From JAKALD01 sp963817785 (GTDB lineage: Bacteria; Pseudomonadota; Gammaproteobacteria; Burkholderiales; SG8-39), in contig CAWFPL010000003.1 in the NCBI GenBank assembly GCA_963817785.1, positions 62,001-126,000 of the forward strand: a stretch of DNA of 64,000 nt, written 5' to 3'. How positions within the stretch are numbered: position 1 is the first letter of the stretch; every line of letters starts with the position of its first letter. Shown here one piece after another: positions 50,501 to 59,427 of this stretch. Below the pieces are notes generated by a model, which saw nothing but the letters and a program-made list of their open reading frames with translations, made no database searches and had not been told where the DNA came from. The translations under genes were made by a program, and so were the position numbers.

Positions 50501-51737
50501 AGGCTCGCGCGCGGTCGCCGAGGCGGTCGCGCTGTGCCGCCCCGAGGTGGTGTGCGCCTACCCGATTTCGCCGCAGACGCACATCGTCGAGGCGCTCGGA
50601 GAGGCGGTGAAGTCGGGCGCGCTCGCGCCCTGCGAGTTCATCAACGTCGAGTCGGAATTCGCGGCCATGTCGGTCGCGATCGGCGCCGCGGCCGCCGGCG
50701 CACGCGCCTACACCGCGACCGCGTCGCAGGGACTGCTGTTCATGACCGAGGCACTCTACAACGCCTCGGGCCTCGGCCTGCCGATCGTGATGACGGTCGC
50801 CAACCGGGCGCTCGGGGCGCCGATCAACATCTGGAACGACCACAGCGACGCGATGTCGCAGCGCGACTGCGGCTGGATCCAGCTGTTCGCCGAGAACAAC
50901 CAGGAGGCGCTCGACCTGCACCTGCAGGCGTTCCGGCTGGCCGAGGAGCTGTCGGTTCCGGTGATGGTGTGCATGGACGGCTTCATCCTCACGCACGCCT
51001 ACGAGCGCGTCGACGTGCCGGCGCAGGAGCAGGTGGACGCGTACCTGCCGCCGCTCGTGCCGCGCCAGGTGCTCGACCCGGCCGAGCCGGTGTCGATCGG
51101 CGCGATGGTGGGCCCCGAGGCGTTCATGGAGGTGCGCTATCTCGCGCACGCGAAGCAGATGCAGGCGCTCGAGCTGATTCCCGGCCGGGCCGACGAGTTC
51201 CGCCGGGCCTTCGGGCGCGAGGCGGGCGGGCTGGTGCACGCGTACCGCACCGAGGACGCCGAGACGCTGGTCGTGGCGCTCGGCTCGGTGGTCGGCACGA
51301 TCAAGGACACCGTGGACGAGCTGCGCGCGCAGGGCGTGAAGATCGGGGTGGTCGCGATCACCTGCTTTCGCCCCTGGCCGCTGGCGGCGGTGCGCGCCGC
51401 GCTCGCCCGCGCCCGGCGCGTGGTGGTCATCGAAAAGTCGCTCGCCGTGGGCCTCGGCGGTGTGGTCTCCAACAACGTGCGCGCCGCGCTCTCGGGGCCG
51501 GCGACCGCGGTGTACACCGTGATCGCGGGCTTGGGCGGGCGCGCGATCACCAAGGCTTCGCTCGGCAAGGCGTTCGCCGACGCGATCGCCGGCCGGCTCG
51601 AGCCGACGACCTTCCTCGATCTGGACCGCGAGGTGGTCGAGCGCGTGCTCGCGCGCGAGCGCGAGGTGCGCCGCAGCGGGCCGATCGCCGAGAACGTTCT
51701 CAAGCAAGTCGGCCCGGTCGCCGCGCGGCCCGGTTGA
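50484..51737 (+). CDS. 2-oxoacid:acceptor oxidoreductase, alpha subunit
   Basis: A 417-residue subunit with AVALCRPEVVCAYPISPQT and FINVESEFAAMSVAIGAAAAGARAYTATASQGLLFM (thiamine diphosphate-interacting pyrimidine domain, with the catalytic Glu in VESEFAA), then the transketolase-C-like domain (VGLGGVVSNNVRAAL). It pairs with the beta subunit to decarboxylate a 2-oxoacid oxidatively to an acyl-CoA and reduce ferredoxin. The start overlaps the gamma gene. The sequence is intact and GC-rich like its neighbours. Confidence 0.9.
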   Translation: MLKQIEGSRAVAEAVALCRPEVVCAYPISPQTHIVEALGEAVKSGALAPCEFINVESEFAAMSVAIGAAAAGARAYTATASQGLLFMTEALYNASGLGLPIVMTVANRALGAPINIWNDHSDAMSQRDCGWIQLFAENNQEALDLHLQAFRLAEELSVPVMVCMDGFILTHAYERVDVPAQEQVDAYLPPLVPRQVLDPAEPVSIGAMVGPEAFMEVRYLAHAKQMQALELIPGRADEFRRAFGREAGGLVHAYRTEDAETLVVALGSVVGTIKDTVDELRAQGVKIGVVAITCFRPWPLAAVRAALARARRVVVIEKSLAVGLGGVVSNNVRAALSGPATAVYTVIAGLGGRAITKASLGKAFADAIAGRLEPTTFLDLDREVVERVLAREREVRRSGPIAENVLKQVGPVAARPG

Positions 51738-51745
51738 GAGTGCCC

Positions 51746-52744
51746 ATGGCCTTCCAACCGATCAAGTTCTACCAGACCGGCACCTTCACGGTCGGCAACC
51801 GCCTGCTGCCGCCGGAGACGCGCTCGGTGCAGGCGAACATGCGCCGCACCAACTCGCTCAACTCGGGCCACCGCGCCTGCCAGGGCTGCGGCGAGGCGCT
51901 CGGCGCGCGCTACGCGATCGACGCGGCGATGAACGCGACCGGAAACCAGCTGATCGCCTCCAACGCGACCGGGTGCCTCGAGGTGTTCTCGACGCCGTAC
52001 CCGGAGACCTCGTGGCAGATCCCCTGGATCCATTCTTTGTTCGGTAACGCCGCGGCGGTCGCGACCGGGATTTCCGCGGCGCTGCGGGTCAAGGGGCGCA
52101 GCGACGTGCGCGTCATCGCGCAGGGCGGCGACGGCGGCACGACGGACATCGGCCTCGGCTGCCTGTCGGGGATGTTCGAGCGCAACGACGACGTGCTCTA
52201 CATCTGCTACGACAACGAGGCCTACATGAACACCGGCGTGCAGCGCTCCTCGGCCACGCCGCCGGCCGCGCGCACTGCGACCACCATGGCGGTGGGCGAG
52301 CATCCGGGCAACGTCTTCGGCCAGGGCAAGGACATGCCGGCGATTGCGATGGCGCACGGCATTGCGTACGTCGCCACCGCCACCGTCGCCGAGCTGCGCG
52401 ACCTCGAGTACAAGGTGCGGCGCGCGATGGAATTCCGCGGCGCGAGGTATCTCCACATCTTCGTGCCGTGCCCGTTGGGATGGGGCCACGCTCCGGAGGC
52501 CACGATCCGCATCGCGCGGCTGGCGAAGGAGAGCGGGTTGTTTCCCGTGTTCGAGGCCGAGCACGGCAAGGTGGTCGGCGTGTCGAGGATCCGCAAGCAA
52601 GTGCCGGTCGAGGAGTACCTCAGGCCGCAGCGCCGCTTCGCGCACCTGTTCAGCCCGGTCGCGCGCGCCGACGTGATCGCGCGCATCCAGGCGATCGCCG
52701 ACCGCAACATCCGCAAGTACGTCCTGGTGAGTGCGGCAGCATGA
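51746..52744 (+). CDS. 2-oxoacid:acceptor oxidoreductase, beta subunit
   Basis: A 332-residue subunit with HRACQGCGEALGARYAIDAAM, NATGCLEVFSTPYP, and the thiamine diphosphate/Mg site IAQGGDGGTTDIGLG, followed by YDNEAYMNTGVQRSSATP. The Cys residues near the N-terminus (CQGCGE) and in NATGC are those that bind a [4Fe-4S] cluster in pyruvate:ferredoxin oxidoreductase beta chains. ATG 51746 is used; a GTG at 51740 in frame is possible. Its TGA overlaps the next ATG (ATGA). Confidence 0.9.
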   Translation: MAFQPIKFYQTGTFTVGNRLLPPETRSVQANMRRTNSLNSGHRACQGCGEALGARYAIDAAMNATGNQLIASNATGCLEVFSTPYPETSWQIPWIHSLFGNAAAVATGISAALRVKGRSDVRVIAQGGDGGTTDIGLGCLSGMFERNDDVLYICYDNEAYMNTGVQRSSATPPAARTATTMAVGEHPGNVFGQGKDMPAIAMAHGIAYVATATVAELRDLEYKVRRAMEFRGARYLHIFVPCPLGWGHAPEATIRIARLAKESGLFPVFEAEHGKVVGVSRIRKQVPVEEYLRPQRRFAHLFSPVARADVIARIQAIADRNIRKYVLVSAAA

Positions 52745-54369
52745 TGCGCAAGCCGTTCGCGATCACGCTCGATCCGGGATCGAGCCTCGCCAACCACACC
52801 GGCTCATGGCGCACTCTGCGCCCGGAATACGTCGACCGGCTGCCGCCGTGCAACGCGGCCTGCCCCCCCGGGGAGAACATCCAGGGCTGGCTCGCGCACG
52901 CCGAGTCGGGCGACTACGAGCCCGCCTGGCGGCTGCTCGTTCAGGACAACCCGATGCCCGCGGTGATGGGCCGCGTGTGCTATCACCCCTGCGAGCCGGC
53001 GTGCAACCGCGGCGCGCTCGACGACGCGGTCGGCATCAATTCGGTGGAGCGCTTCCTCGGCGACGAGGCGATCCGGCGCGGCTGGGCCTTCGCAAAGCCC
53101 GAAGAGCGCAGCGGCAAGCGTGTACTCGTGGTCGGCGCCGGTCCCTCGGGGCTGTCGGCCGCGTACCACCTCGCGCGCGCGGGGCACCAGGCCGTGATCC
53201 ACGAGGCCGGGCCGGTGGCGGGCGGCATGATGCGCTTCGGCATCCCGAAGTACCGCCTGCCGCGCGCGGTGCTCGAGGCCGAGATTGCCCGCATCCTCGC
53301 GCTCGGGATCGAGCTGCGGCTCGAGGCGAAGGTGAGCGACCTCCTCGCGACGATGCAACAGGGCGGCTTCGACGCCGCGTTCCTCGCGGTCGGCGCGCAC
53401 ATCGCCAAGCGCGCGTACATTCCCGCCGGCAGCTCGGCGAAGATGCTCGACGCGGTGTCGCTGCTGCGCTCGATGGAGGGCGAGGCGAAGCCCATGCTCG
53501 GCCGCCGCGTCGTGGTGTACGGCGGCGGCAACACCGCGTTCGACGTGGCGCGCACCGCGAAGCGCCTGGGCGCTACCGAGTCGATCGTCGTCTACCGCCG
53601 CACGCGCGAGAAGATGCCGGCGCACGACCTGGAGCTCGAGGAGGCGCTGCAGGAAGGTGTGATGGTGAAGTGGCTCTCGACTATCAAGCACGCGGGCGAG
53701 TCCTCGATCACGGTCGAGAAGATGGAGCTCGACGCAAAGGGCTTTCCGCAGCCCACCGGCGAGTTCGAGACGCTCGAGGCCGACGCGCTGGTGCTCGCGC
53801 TCGGCCAGGACGTGGACCTGGGCCTGCTCGAGGGCGTGCCCGGACTCGAGATCGAGAACGGCGTGGTCAAGGTCGGGCCCGACATGATGACCGGCCACCC
53901 CGGCATTTTCGCGGGCGGCGACATGGTGCCTTCGGAGCGCACGGTCACCGTCGGCATCGGCCACGGCAAGAAGGCGGCGCGCCACATCGACGCCTGGCTG
54001 CGCGGCGCGAGTTACGCGCCCGCGGCAAAGAGCGAGGTGGCGGCGTACGACAAGCTCAACACCTGGTATTACTCCGACGCGCCGAAGACCGTGCGCCCGG
54101 TGCTCGACGTCATCCGCCGGCAGTCGACCTTCGACGAGGTGCAGGGCGGGCTCGACGAGGGAACCGCCCGGTACGAGGCGCGCCGCTGCCTGTCCTGCGG
54201 CAACTGCTTCGAGTGCGACAACTGCTACGGCGTGTGCCCCGACAACGCGGTGATCAAGCTCGGCCCGGGCAAGCGCTTCCAGTTCAACTACGATTACTGC
54301 AAGGGCTGCGGGCTGTGCGCTGCCGAGTGCCCCTGCGGCGCGATCCGAATGGTGGCGGAGGAAATCTGA
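52741..54369 (+). CDS. NAD(P)-binding GltD-like flavoprotein with C-terminal 4Fe-4S ferredoxin domain
   Basis: A 542-residue electron-transfer subunit: an N-terminal Cys-rich region (CNAACPPGENIQGWL; CYHPCEPACNRG) as in glutamate synthase beta chains, FAD motif VLVVGAGPSGLSAAYHLARAG (start VLVVGAGPSGLSAAYH), NAD(P) motif VVVYGGGNTAFDVARTAK, GHPGIFAGGDMVPSERTV, and at the C-terminus two ferredoxin-type clusters (CLSCGNCFECDNCYGVCP; CKGCGLCAAECPCGA). It probably passes electrons between the 2-oxoacid enzyme, ferredoxin and NAD(P). The gene is coupled to the beta gene. Confidence 0.87.
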   Translation: MMRKPFAITLDPGSSLANHTGSWRTLRPEYVDRLPPCNAACPPGENIQGWLAHAESGDYEPAWRLLVQDNPMPAVMGRVCYHPCEPACNRGALDDAVGINSVERFLGDEAIRRGWAFAKPEERSGKRVLVVGAGPSGLSAAYHLARAGHQAVIHEAGPVAGGMMRFGIPKYRLPRAVLEAEIARILALGIELRLEAKVSDLLATMQQGGFDAAFLAVGAHIAKRAYIPAGSSAKMLDAVSLLRSMEGEAKPMLGRRVVVYGGGNTAFDVARTAKRLGATESIVVYRRTREKMPAHDLELEEALQEGVMVKWLSTIKHAGESSITVEKMELDAKGFPQPTGEFETLEADALVLALGQDVDLGLLEGVPGLEIENGVVKVGPDMMTGHPGIFAGGDMVPSERTVTVGIGHGKKAARHIDAWLRGASYAPAAKSEVAAYDKLNTWYYSDAPKTVRPVLDVIRRQSTFDEVQGGLDEGTARYEARRCLSCGNCFECDNCYGVCPDNAVIKLGPGKRFQFNYDYCKGCGLCAAECPCGAIRMVAEEI

Positions 54370-54424
54370 GCGCCCGGCCGGGAGCGACACGCCGAGCCGC
54401 CTCGCGGGCGATAATCGGGACGCG

Positions 54425-55645
54425 ATGATTCCGCGCCGCTCGAAATTCGTGTCCTGGGCCGTCGCGTGCGCGACCGCCGCATGCGCCGTTCAGGCGGGCG
54501 GGCAGGAGGCGGGCGCTGCGCGCCCGGCCCGCCAGAGCTGCCTCGCGCCGGCCGAGTGGTATGCGCTCGCCGGGGCCGAGCCGGCGAAGGTCGGCGCCGC
54601 CGGGCTGCTCGGCGAGATGGCGCGCCGCGACGTGGTGCTCCTCGGCGAGCGGCACGACGACCCCGACGACCATCGCTGGCAGCTGCAGACGCTCGCCGCG
54701 CTGCGGCTCCTGCACCCGAACATGGTCATCGGCTTCGAGGCCTTTCCGCGCCGCGCCCAGCCCGTGCTCGACCAGTGGGTGGCGGGCGCGCTGACCGGGA
54801 AGCAATTTCTCGAGCAGGCGCAGTGGAGCAAGGTGTGGGACCTCCCGCCCGGGCTGTACATGCCCTTGTTCGAGTTCGTGCGCCTGAACCGCATCCCAAT
54901 GGCGGCGCTCAACGTGGAGCAGAGCCTGGTCAAGGCGATCGGGCAGAAGGGCTGGGACGGCGTGCCGCAAGCGCAGAAGGAGGGCGTTTCGCGCCCCGCG
55001 CCGGCGAGCGCGGCGTATCGGGACATGCTCTTCGGCATTTACCGGGCGCACGCCATGGCGCGCACGCAGGGCGATGCGGCGGCCGGCCAGTCCGATCCCC
55101 GGTTTCTGAGGTTCGTCGAATCGCAGCTCACCTGGGACCGCGCGATGGCCGAGGTGCTCGCGGCGCGCCTGCACGGCTCCGGACCCGAGCGGCCGCTGGT
55201 GGTCGGCATCCTGGGCAGCGGGCACGTGCGCTACGGCTACGGCGTGCCGCACCAGCTGCGCGCGCTGGGCGTGACCAGCATCGGCAGCCTCCTGCCGGTC
55301 GACGCCGATACGGACTGCGGCAGGCTCAGGCAGGGGCTGGCGGACGCGGTCTATGCGCTGCCCCCCAAGCCGCCGGAGGCCGCGCCGCCGCCGCGCCTGG
55401 GCATACGCATCGACCAGCACAAGGAGGGCGTGACGATCGTCGAGGTGACCCCGGGCAGCCTCGCGGAGTCGACCGGCCTGAAGGTCGGCGACCGCATCAT
55501 GTCGCTCGCGGGCTCGAAGGTCGAGCGCAACGCCGAGGTGATCGACGAGGTGCGCGCGCAGCCCGACGGCACCTGGCTGCCGATCCAGGTGCGCCGCGGC
55601 GCGCAGACGCTCGATCTGCTGATCAAGTTCCCGCCGCGCCCATGA
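54425..55645 (+). CDS. ChaN-family protein with C-terminal PDZ domain
   Basis: A 406-residue exported protein. An N-terminal signal-like segment (AVACATAACAVQAGG) precedes a ChaN/haem-binding Tiki-superfamily domain (VVLLGERHDDPDDHRWQ, GFEAFPRRAQPVLDQW, GILGSGHVRYGYGVP), which includes a conserved Glu and two His. Residues about 320-405 form a PDZ domain (EVTPGSLAESTGLKVGDRIMSLAG). It probably acts in the periplasm. ATG 54425 is used; a GATAATCGGG element lies 15-20 bases upstream. It overlaps the peptidase gene by four bases (ATGA). Confidence 0.8.
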   Translation: MIPRRSKFVSWAVACATAACAVQAGGQEAGAARPARQSCLAPAEWYALAGAEPAKVGAAGLLGEMARRDVVLLGERHDDPDDHRWQLQTLAALRLLHPNMVIGFEAFPRRAQPVLDQWVAGALTGKQFLEQAQWSKVWDLPPGLYMPLFEFVRLNRIPMAALNVEQSLVKAIGQKGWDGVPQAQKEGVSRPAPASAAYRDMLFGIYRAHAMARTQGDAAAGQSDPRFLRFVESQLTWDRAMAEVLAARLHGSGPERPLVVGILGSGHVRYGYGVPHQLRALGVTSIGSLLPVDADTDCGRLRQGLADAVYALPPKPPEAAPPPRLGIRIDQHKEGVTIVEVTPGSLAESTGLKVGDRIMSLAGSKVERNAEVIDEVRAQPDGTWLPIQVRRGAQTLDLLIKFPPRP

Positions 55646-57663
55646 AGGCCCTGCGCGCGCTTGCCGCGTGCACCCTGTGCGCGCTCGCCGCCGCTCCCGC
55701 ACTGGCGCGCGTGCCGCGGCTCGAGCTCGACGTGCACCTCGATCCCGCCGCGCGCGAGCTGCGCGCGAGCGCGGTGCTCCGGGCGGAGGCGGATCCGACT
55801 TTCGCGCTTTACCGCACGCTCGAAGTGCGCTCGGTGACCGCCGACGGGTCCGCCGCAGCGTTCGAGCGCGCCGGGCGCGAGGGCGACGCCGTGCTCTGGC
55901 GCATCCGCGCGCGCGCCGGAGCGAAGCTGCACATCGAGTACGGCGGCGTGCTGCCAGCGCTCGATCGCTCACTCGATCAGCGCGGCGCGCTCGGTGCAAT
56001 CGCGCCGATGGCGTCGAGCGAGGGCAGCTATCTCCCGGCTTCCGGCGCCTGGTATCCGGCGCCGGCGGAGCTATTCAGCTACCGCGTGACGCTTTCGCTG
56101 CCCGCGGATCAGCGCGGGCTCGTGCCGGGCACCTTGGTGGCGGAGGAAGTGCCGAACGCGGGGACCGGACGCTACCGGGCGACCTTCGCGTTCGCGCAGC
56201 CGAGCGACGGGATCGATCTGATGGCCGGGCCGTACGTCGTGCGCGAAAAGCTGGTGCCGCGCGCGGGTGCCGCGCCGCTGCGCCTGCGCACCTACTTCAC
56301 TCCCGAGATCGAGCCGCTCGCCGAGGGCTATCTCGAGGACGGCGCGCGCTACATCGCGATGTATTCGAAGCTGATCGGTGCCTACCCGTTCGACGGCTTT
56401 TCGGTGGTCGCGAGCCCGCTGCCGGTGGGCTTCGGCATGCCGACGCTCACCTACATCGGCGAGCAGGTGCTGCGCCTGCCGTTCATTCGCGCCACCTCGC
56501 TCGGCCACGAGGTGCTGCACAACTGGTGGGGCAACGGCGTCTACCCCGACTACGCGACGGGCAACTGGAGCGAGGGCCTGACGACCTTCATGGCCGACTA
56601 TGCCTACAAGGAGCGCGAGTCGCCTCGAGCGGCGCGCGAGATGCGGCTGGGCTGGCTGCGCGACTACGCGGCGGTGCCCCCGGCGGAGCAAGGCTCGCTC
56701 GCGGCGTTCCGCTCGCGCGCGCACGGCGCGGCCGCCGCGGTGGGCTACGGCAAGGCGGCGATGGTGTTCGTGATGCTGCGCGACCTCATCGGAGAGAGCG
56801 CATTCCTGCGCGGCGTGCGCGCCTTCTGGAAGGCGAAGCGCTTCGAGATCGCCTCGTGGAGCGACCTGCGCGCCGCGTTCGAGCGCGCCTCGGGCCGGCC
56901 GCTCGGCTGGTTCTTCGCGCAATGGGTCGATCGGGCGGGCGCGCCCGAGCTGCGCGTCGCGCAAGCGAAAGCCTTCGCCGCGGACGGCGGCTACGAGCTC
57001 GTGCTCACCCTCGCGCAGTCGGCGCCAGCCTACCGGCTGCGCGTGCCGGTCGAGATCGAGAGCGGCGAGCGCGCACAGGTGCGCTGGGTCGAGATGGCGC
57101 GCGAGCGCCGGACGACGACGTTTCGGCTGGCGGCGATGCCGGATGGCGTGCGCCTCGACCCGGCGCTGCGCCTGTGGCGCGTCCTGCCCCGCGACCAGTT
57201 GCCGCCGATCCTGAGGCAGTGGATCCTCGCGCGCGCGCCGCGCCTGCTGCTCGCGAGCGGCGAGCGCGAGGCGGCCGCGGCCGCGCAGCGGCTCGCGTCG
57301 CGCGTATTCGAGTCCGCGCCGCGGCTGGTTCTTCCCGCGGAGCTGGAGCAGGGCGCGGAGCCTGCGCTGGTCGTCGGGCTGCACGCGGACGTGAACGAGG
57401 CGCTCGCCGCCCTGGGCCTGCCGCCCGAGCCGCCCGGCCTCGCGGGCCGCGGCACGGCGCAGGTGTGGACGATCGAGCGGCCGCCCGGGGAAACCCCGGT
57501 CGCGGTAGTGTCGGCGCGCGACAGCGCCGCGCTCGAGGCGCTGGCGCGGCCGCTGCCGCATTACGGCGCGCAGAGCTATCTCGTCTTCGATGTCGCGCGC
57601 GCCATCGAGCGCGGCGTGTGGCCGGCACCGGGAACGCTGACGCCGGTCACGCGGCAGCCGTAG
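55642..57663 (+). CDS. M1-like zinc metallopeptidase
   Basis: A 673-residue exported protease (signal-like ALAACTLCALAAAPALA at the N-terminus). The catalytic motif is LGHEVLHNWWGN (HExxH at 289-293) with a second zinc Glu in NWSEGLTTF at 311, 18 residues after the last His, as in M1 aminopeptidases. The usual GAMEN exopeptidase motif is replaced by GFGMPTL. It is translationally coupled to the ChaN-PDZ gene by ATGA, so both proteins probably act together in the periplasm. The far C-terminal 100 residues are of unknown type. Confidence 0.82.
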   Translation: MKALRALAACTLCALAAAPALARVPRLELDVHLDPAARELRASAVLRAEADPTFALYRTLEVRSVTADGSAAAFERAGREGDAVLWRIRARAGAKLHIEYGGVLPALDRSLDQRGALGAIAPMASSEGSYLPASGAWYPAPAELFSYRVTLSLPADQRGLVPGTLVAEEVPNAGTGRYRATFAFAQPSDGIDLMAGPYVVREKLVPRAGAAPLRLRTYFTPEIEPLAEGYLEDGARYIAMYSKLIGAYPFDGFSVVASPLPVGFGMPTLTYIGEQVLRLPFIRATSLGHEVLHNWWGNGVYPDYATGNWSEGLTTFMADYAYKERESPRAAREMRLGWLRDYAAVPPAEQGSLAAFRSRAHGAAAAVGYGKAAMVFVMLRDLIGESAFLRGVRAFWKAKRFEIASWSDLRAAFERASGRPLGWFFAQWVDRAGAPELRVAQAKAFAADGGYELVLTLAQSAPAYRLRVPVEIESGERAQVRWVEMARERRTTTFRLAAMPDGVRLDPALRLWRVLPRDQLPPILRQWILARAPRLLLASGEREAAAAAQRLASRVFESAPRLVLPAELEQGAEPALVVGLHADVNEALAALGLPPEPPGLAGRGTAQVWTIERPPGETPVAVVSARDSAALEALARPLPHYGAQSYLVFDVARAIERGVWPAPGTLTPVTRQP

Positions 57664-57690
57664 GACGCCTCGGGCCGGTGCGCCCGCCCG

Positions 57691-59259
57691 CTACCACACG
57701 CCGATGTAGATTCCCGCGGACTTGGCCGAATTGGTGCGCGCGTCCACTTCGGCGTCGTCCATCGTGGTCCGGATCTTGAGCGCGGCGAGCCAGGCGAGCA
57801 GGCGCGCGCGCATCTGCCCGCGCACCGCTTCGAGTCCCGGCTCCTCGCCGAGGTCGATGAACTCGGCGGGATCTTCGCGCAGGTTCCACAGCTGCGGGGC
57901 GTAGCCCTGCCAGTCCACGTACTTCCAGTCTTCGGTGCGCACCATCAGGCCGCGGCAGGTGCCGGGCTTGCGGGCGAGGGTGCGGCGCGCTTCGTAGAAC
58001 GAGTACTCGAGCTCGGAGAACACCGCGTCGCGCCACGGCAGCGGCGCACTCCCGGGACGGGCCAGAGGCAGGAGCGAGCGCCCCTCGACGCGCTGCAGCG
58101 GCGCGTCGATGCGCAGCGCATCGAGAATCGTGGGCAGCACGTCGACGTTCTCGACGAAGCGGCTCTCCGCGCGGCCGCGGGTGGCGTCGGCCGCGGGGTC
58201 CGGATCGTACAGGATGAACGGCACGCGGATCACCGGCTCGTAGAAGTATTCCTTCTCGCCGAGCCAGTGGTCGCCGAGCAGGTCGCCGTGATCGGCGGTG
58301 AATACGATCAGCGTGTCCCGCATGCGGCCCGCGCGCTCGAGCCGCTCGAACAGCCGGCCGAGCTCGTCGTCGATCTGCTTCACTAGCCCCATGTACACGG
58401 GCTTCACCCGCTCGATGACCTCGTCGCGCGAAAAGCTGCGCGACCACTCGTGCTCGCGGAACGCCCGGTACACCGGATGGCGCGTGCCGCCGTTCTCGCT
58501 CACGTGCCGGGACGGCGGGATGCAATCGACCCAGCGGTAGCGGCCGTGGTATGGCGCCGGCGCCATGTAGGGCCAGTGCGGCTTGATGTAGGACAGGTGC
58601 AGCACCCAGGGGGTATCGCCCTGGCGCTCGATGAATTCGAGCGCGCGCCCGGTCATGTAGGCGGTCTCGGAATGCTCGGCAGCGACGCGCGCCGGGAGAT
58701 GGACGTTGCGCATCTGCCACCCCGACGCAGGCTGGCCGCGCGCGTCGAGCGCGCCGACGACGTAGTCGTGCCAGGGCCGCTCGCCGGCGTAGCCGTGGGC
58801 GCGCAGGTAGTCGCCGTAGCCGGATTCGCCGTGCGGCTCATGGTGGCCGTCGTAGCGGTCGACCTCGGTGAAGCGCCCGGCTCGAAACAGCGCCTTCTCG
58901 GACTCGGTCTCGATGCCGTAGCGCGCGATGCCCGCCTCGTCGGGCACGACGTGCGTCTTGCCGGTCAGGTGCGCGGCGATCCCTGCCGGCGCCAGGTAGT
59001 CGCCCAGCGTGCGCTCGTCCACCGACAGCGGCACGCGGTTCCAGGTGGCGCCGTGGCTCGCCATGTAGCGGCCGGTGTAGTAGGACATGCGCGAAGGACC
59101 GCACACGGTCGACGTGACGTAGGCGCGCTCGAAGCGCAGGCCGCGCGCGGCGAGCGCGTCGAGATTGGGCGTGTGCAGCCGCGGGTGGCCGTAGCACGAC
59201 AGGTGGTCGGCGCGCAGCTGGTCGCACATGATGAACAGCACGTTGCGGACGGTGGCCAT
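57691..59259 (-). CDS. Sulfatase-family hydrolase
   Basis: A 522-residue enzyme of the alkaline-phosphatase/sulfatase fold: NVLFIMCDQLRADHLSCYG, then STVCGPSRMSYYTGRY, the formylglycine site C-x-P-S-R with Cys 53, and FTADHGDLLGDHWLGEK for the metal site. It could be a sulfatase or a phosphonate monoester/diester hydrolase; these cannot be told apart by these motifs. No signal peptide is seen, so it may be cytoplasmic. A maturase gene is not in the window. It is convergent to the metallopeptidase gene. Confidence 0.85.
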   Translation of the reverse strand: MATVRNVLFIMCDQLRADHLSCYGHPRLHTPNLDALAARGLRFERAYVTSTVCGPSRMSYYTGRYMASHGATWNRVPLSVDERTLGDYLAPAGIAAHLTGKTHVVPDEAGIARYGIETESEKALFRAGRFTEVDRYDGHHEPHGESGYGDYLRAHGYAGERPWHDYVVGALDARGQPASGWQMRNVHLPARVAAEHSETAYMTGRALEFIERQGDTPWVLHLSYIKPHWPYMAPAPYHGRYRWVDCIPPSRHVSENGGTRHPVYRAFREHEWSRSFSRDEVIERVKPVYMGLVKQIDDELGRLFERLERAGRMRDTLIVFTADHGDLLGDHWLGEKEYFYEPVIRVPFILYDPDPAADATRGRAESRFVENVDVLPTILDALRIDAPLQRVEGRSLLPLARPGSAPLPWRDAVFSELEYSFYEARRTLARKPGTCRGLMVRTEDWKYVDWQGYAPQLWNLREDPAEFIDLGEEPGLEAVRGQMRARLLAWLAALKIRTTMDDAEVDARTNSAKSAGIYIGVW

Positions 59260-59427
59260 GCGGGCGATCCGGTAGCGAAGGCGTGCGCAATTCTAGCCGC
59301 CGGGCGCCGCGCCCGATCCTTTCGGCACGCTGTTTCGCAATGCGGCCGGCGCGGGCGGTTCCTGGCGCTCGATTTCCCGGTGGCGCCGATTCTGCCGGGC
59401 TCCGTGCTCGGCCCGCGCCCGCGCGAC

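Noticed and set aside
54408..54420. GATAATCGGG before the ChaN gene, similar to the core of the 70-bp direct repeats
   Set aside because: Only ten bases are shared and no longer similarity exists; probably a chance -10-like match.
52731..57779. Very long open frames on the plus strand overlapping the flavoprotein, ChaN-PDZ and peptidase genes
   Set aside because: They are rich in Arg, Ala, Gly and Pro, lack recognisable motifs and follow the codon pattern of the true genes in a shifted frame; an effect of high GC.
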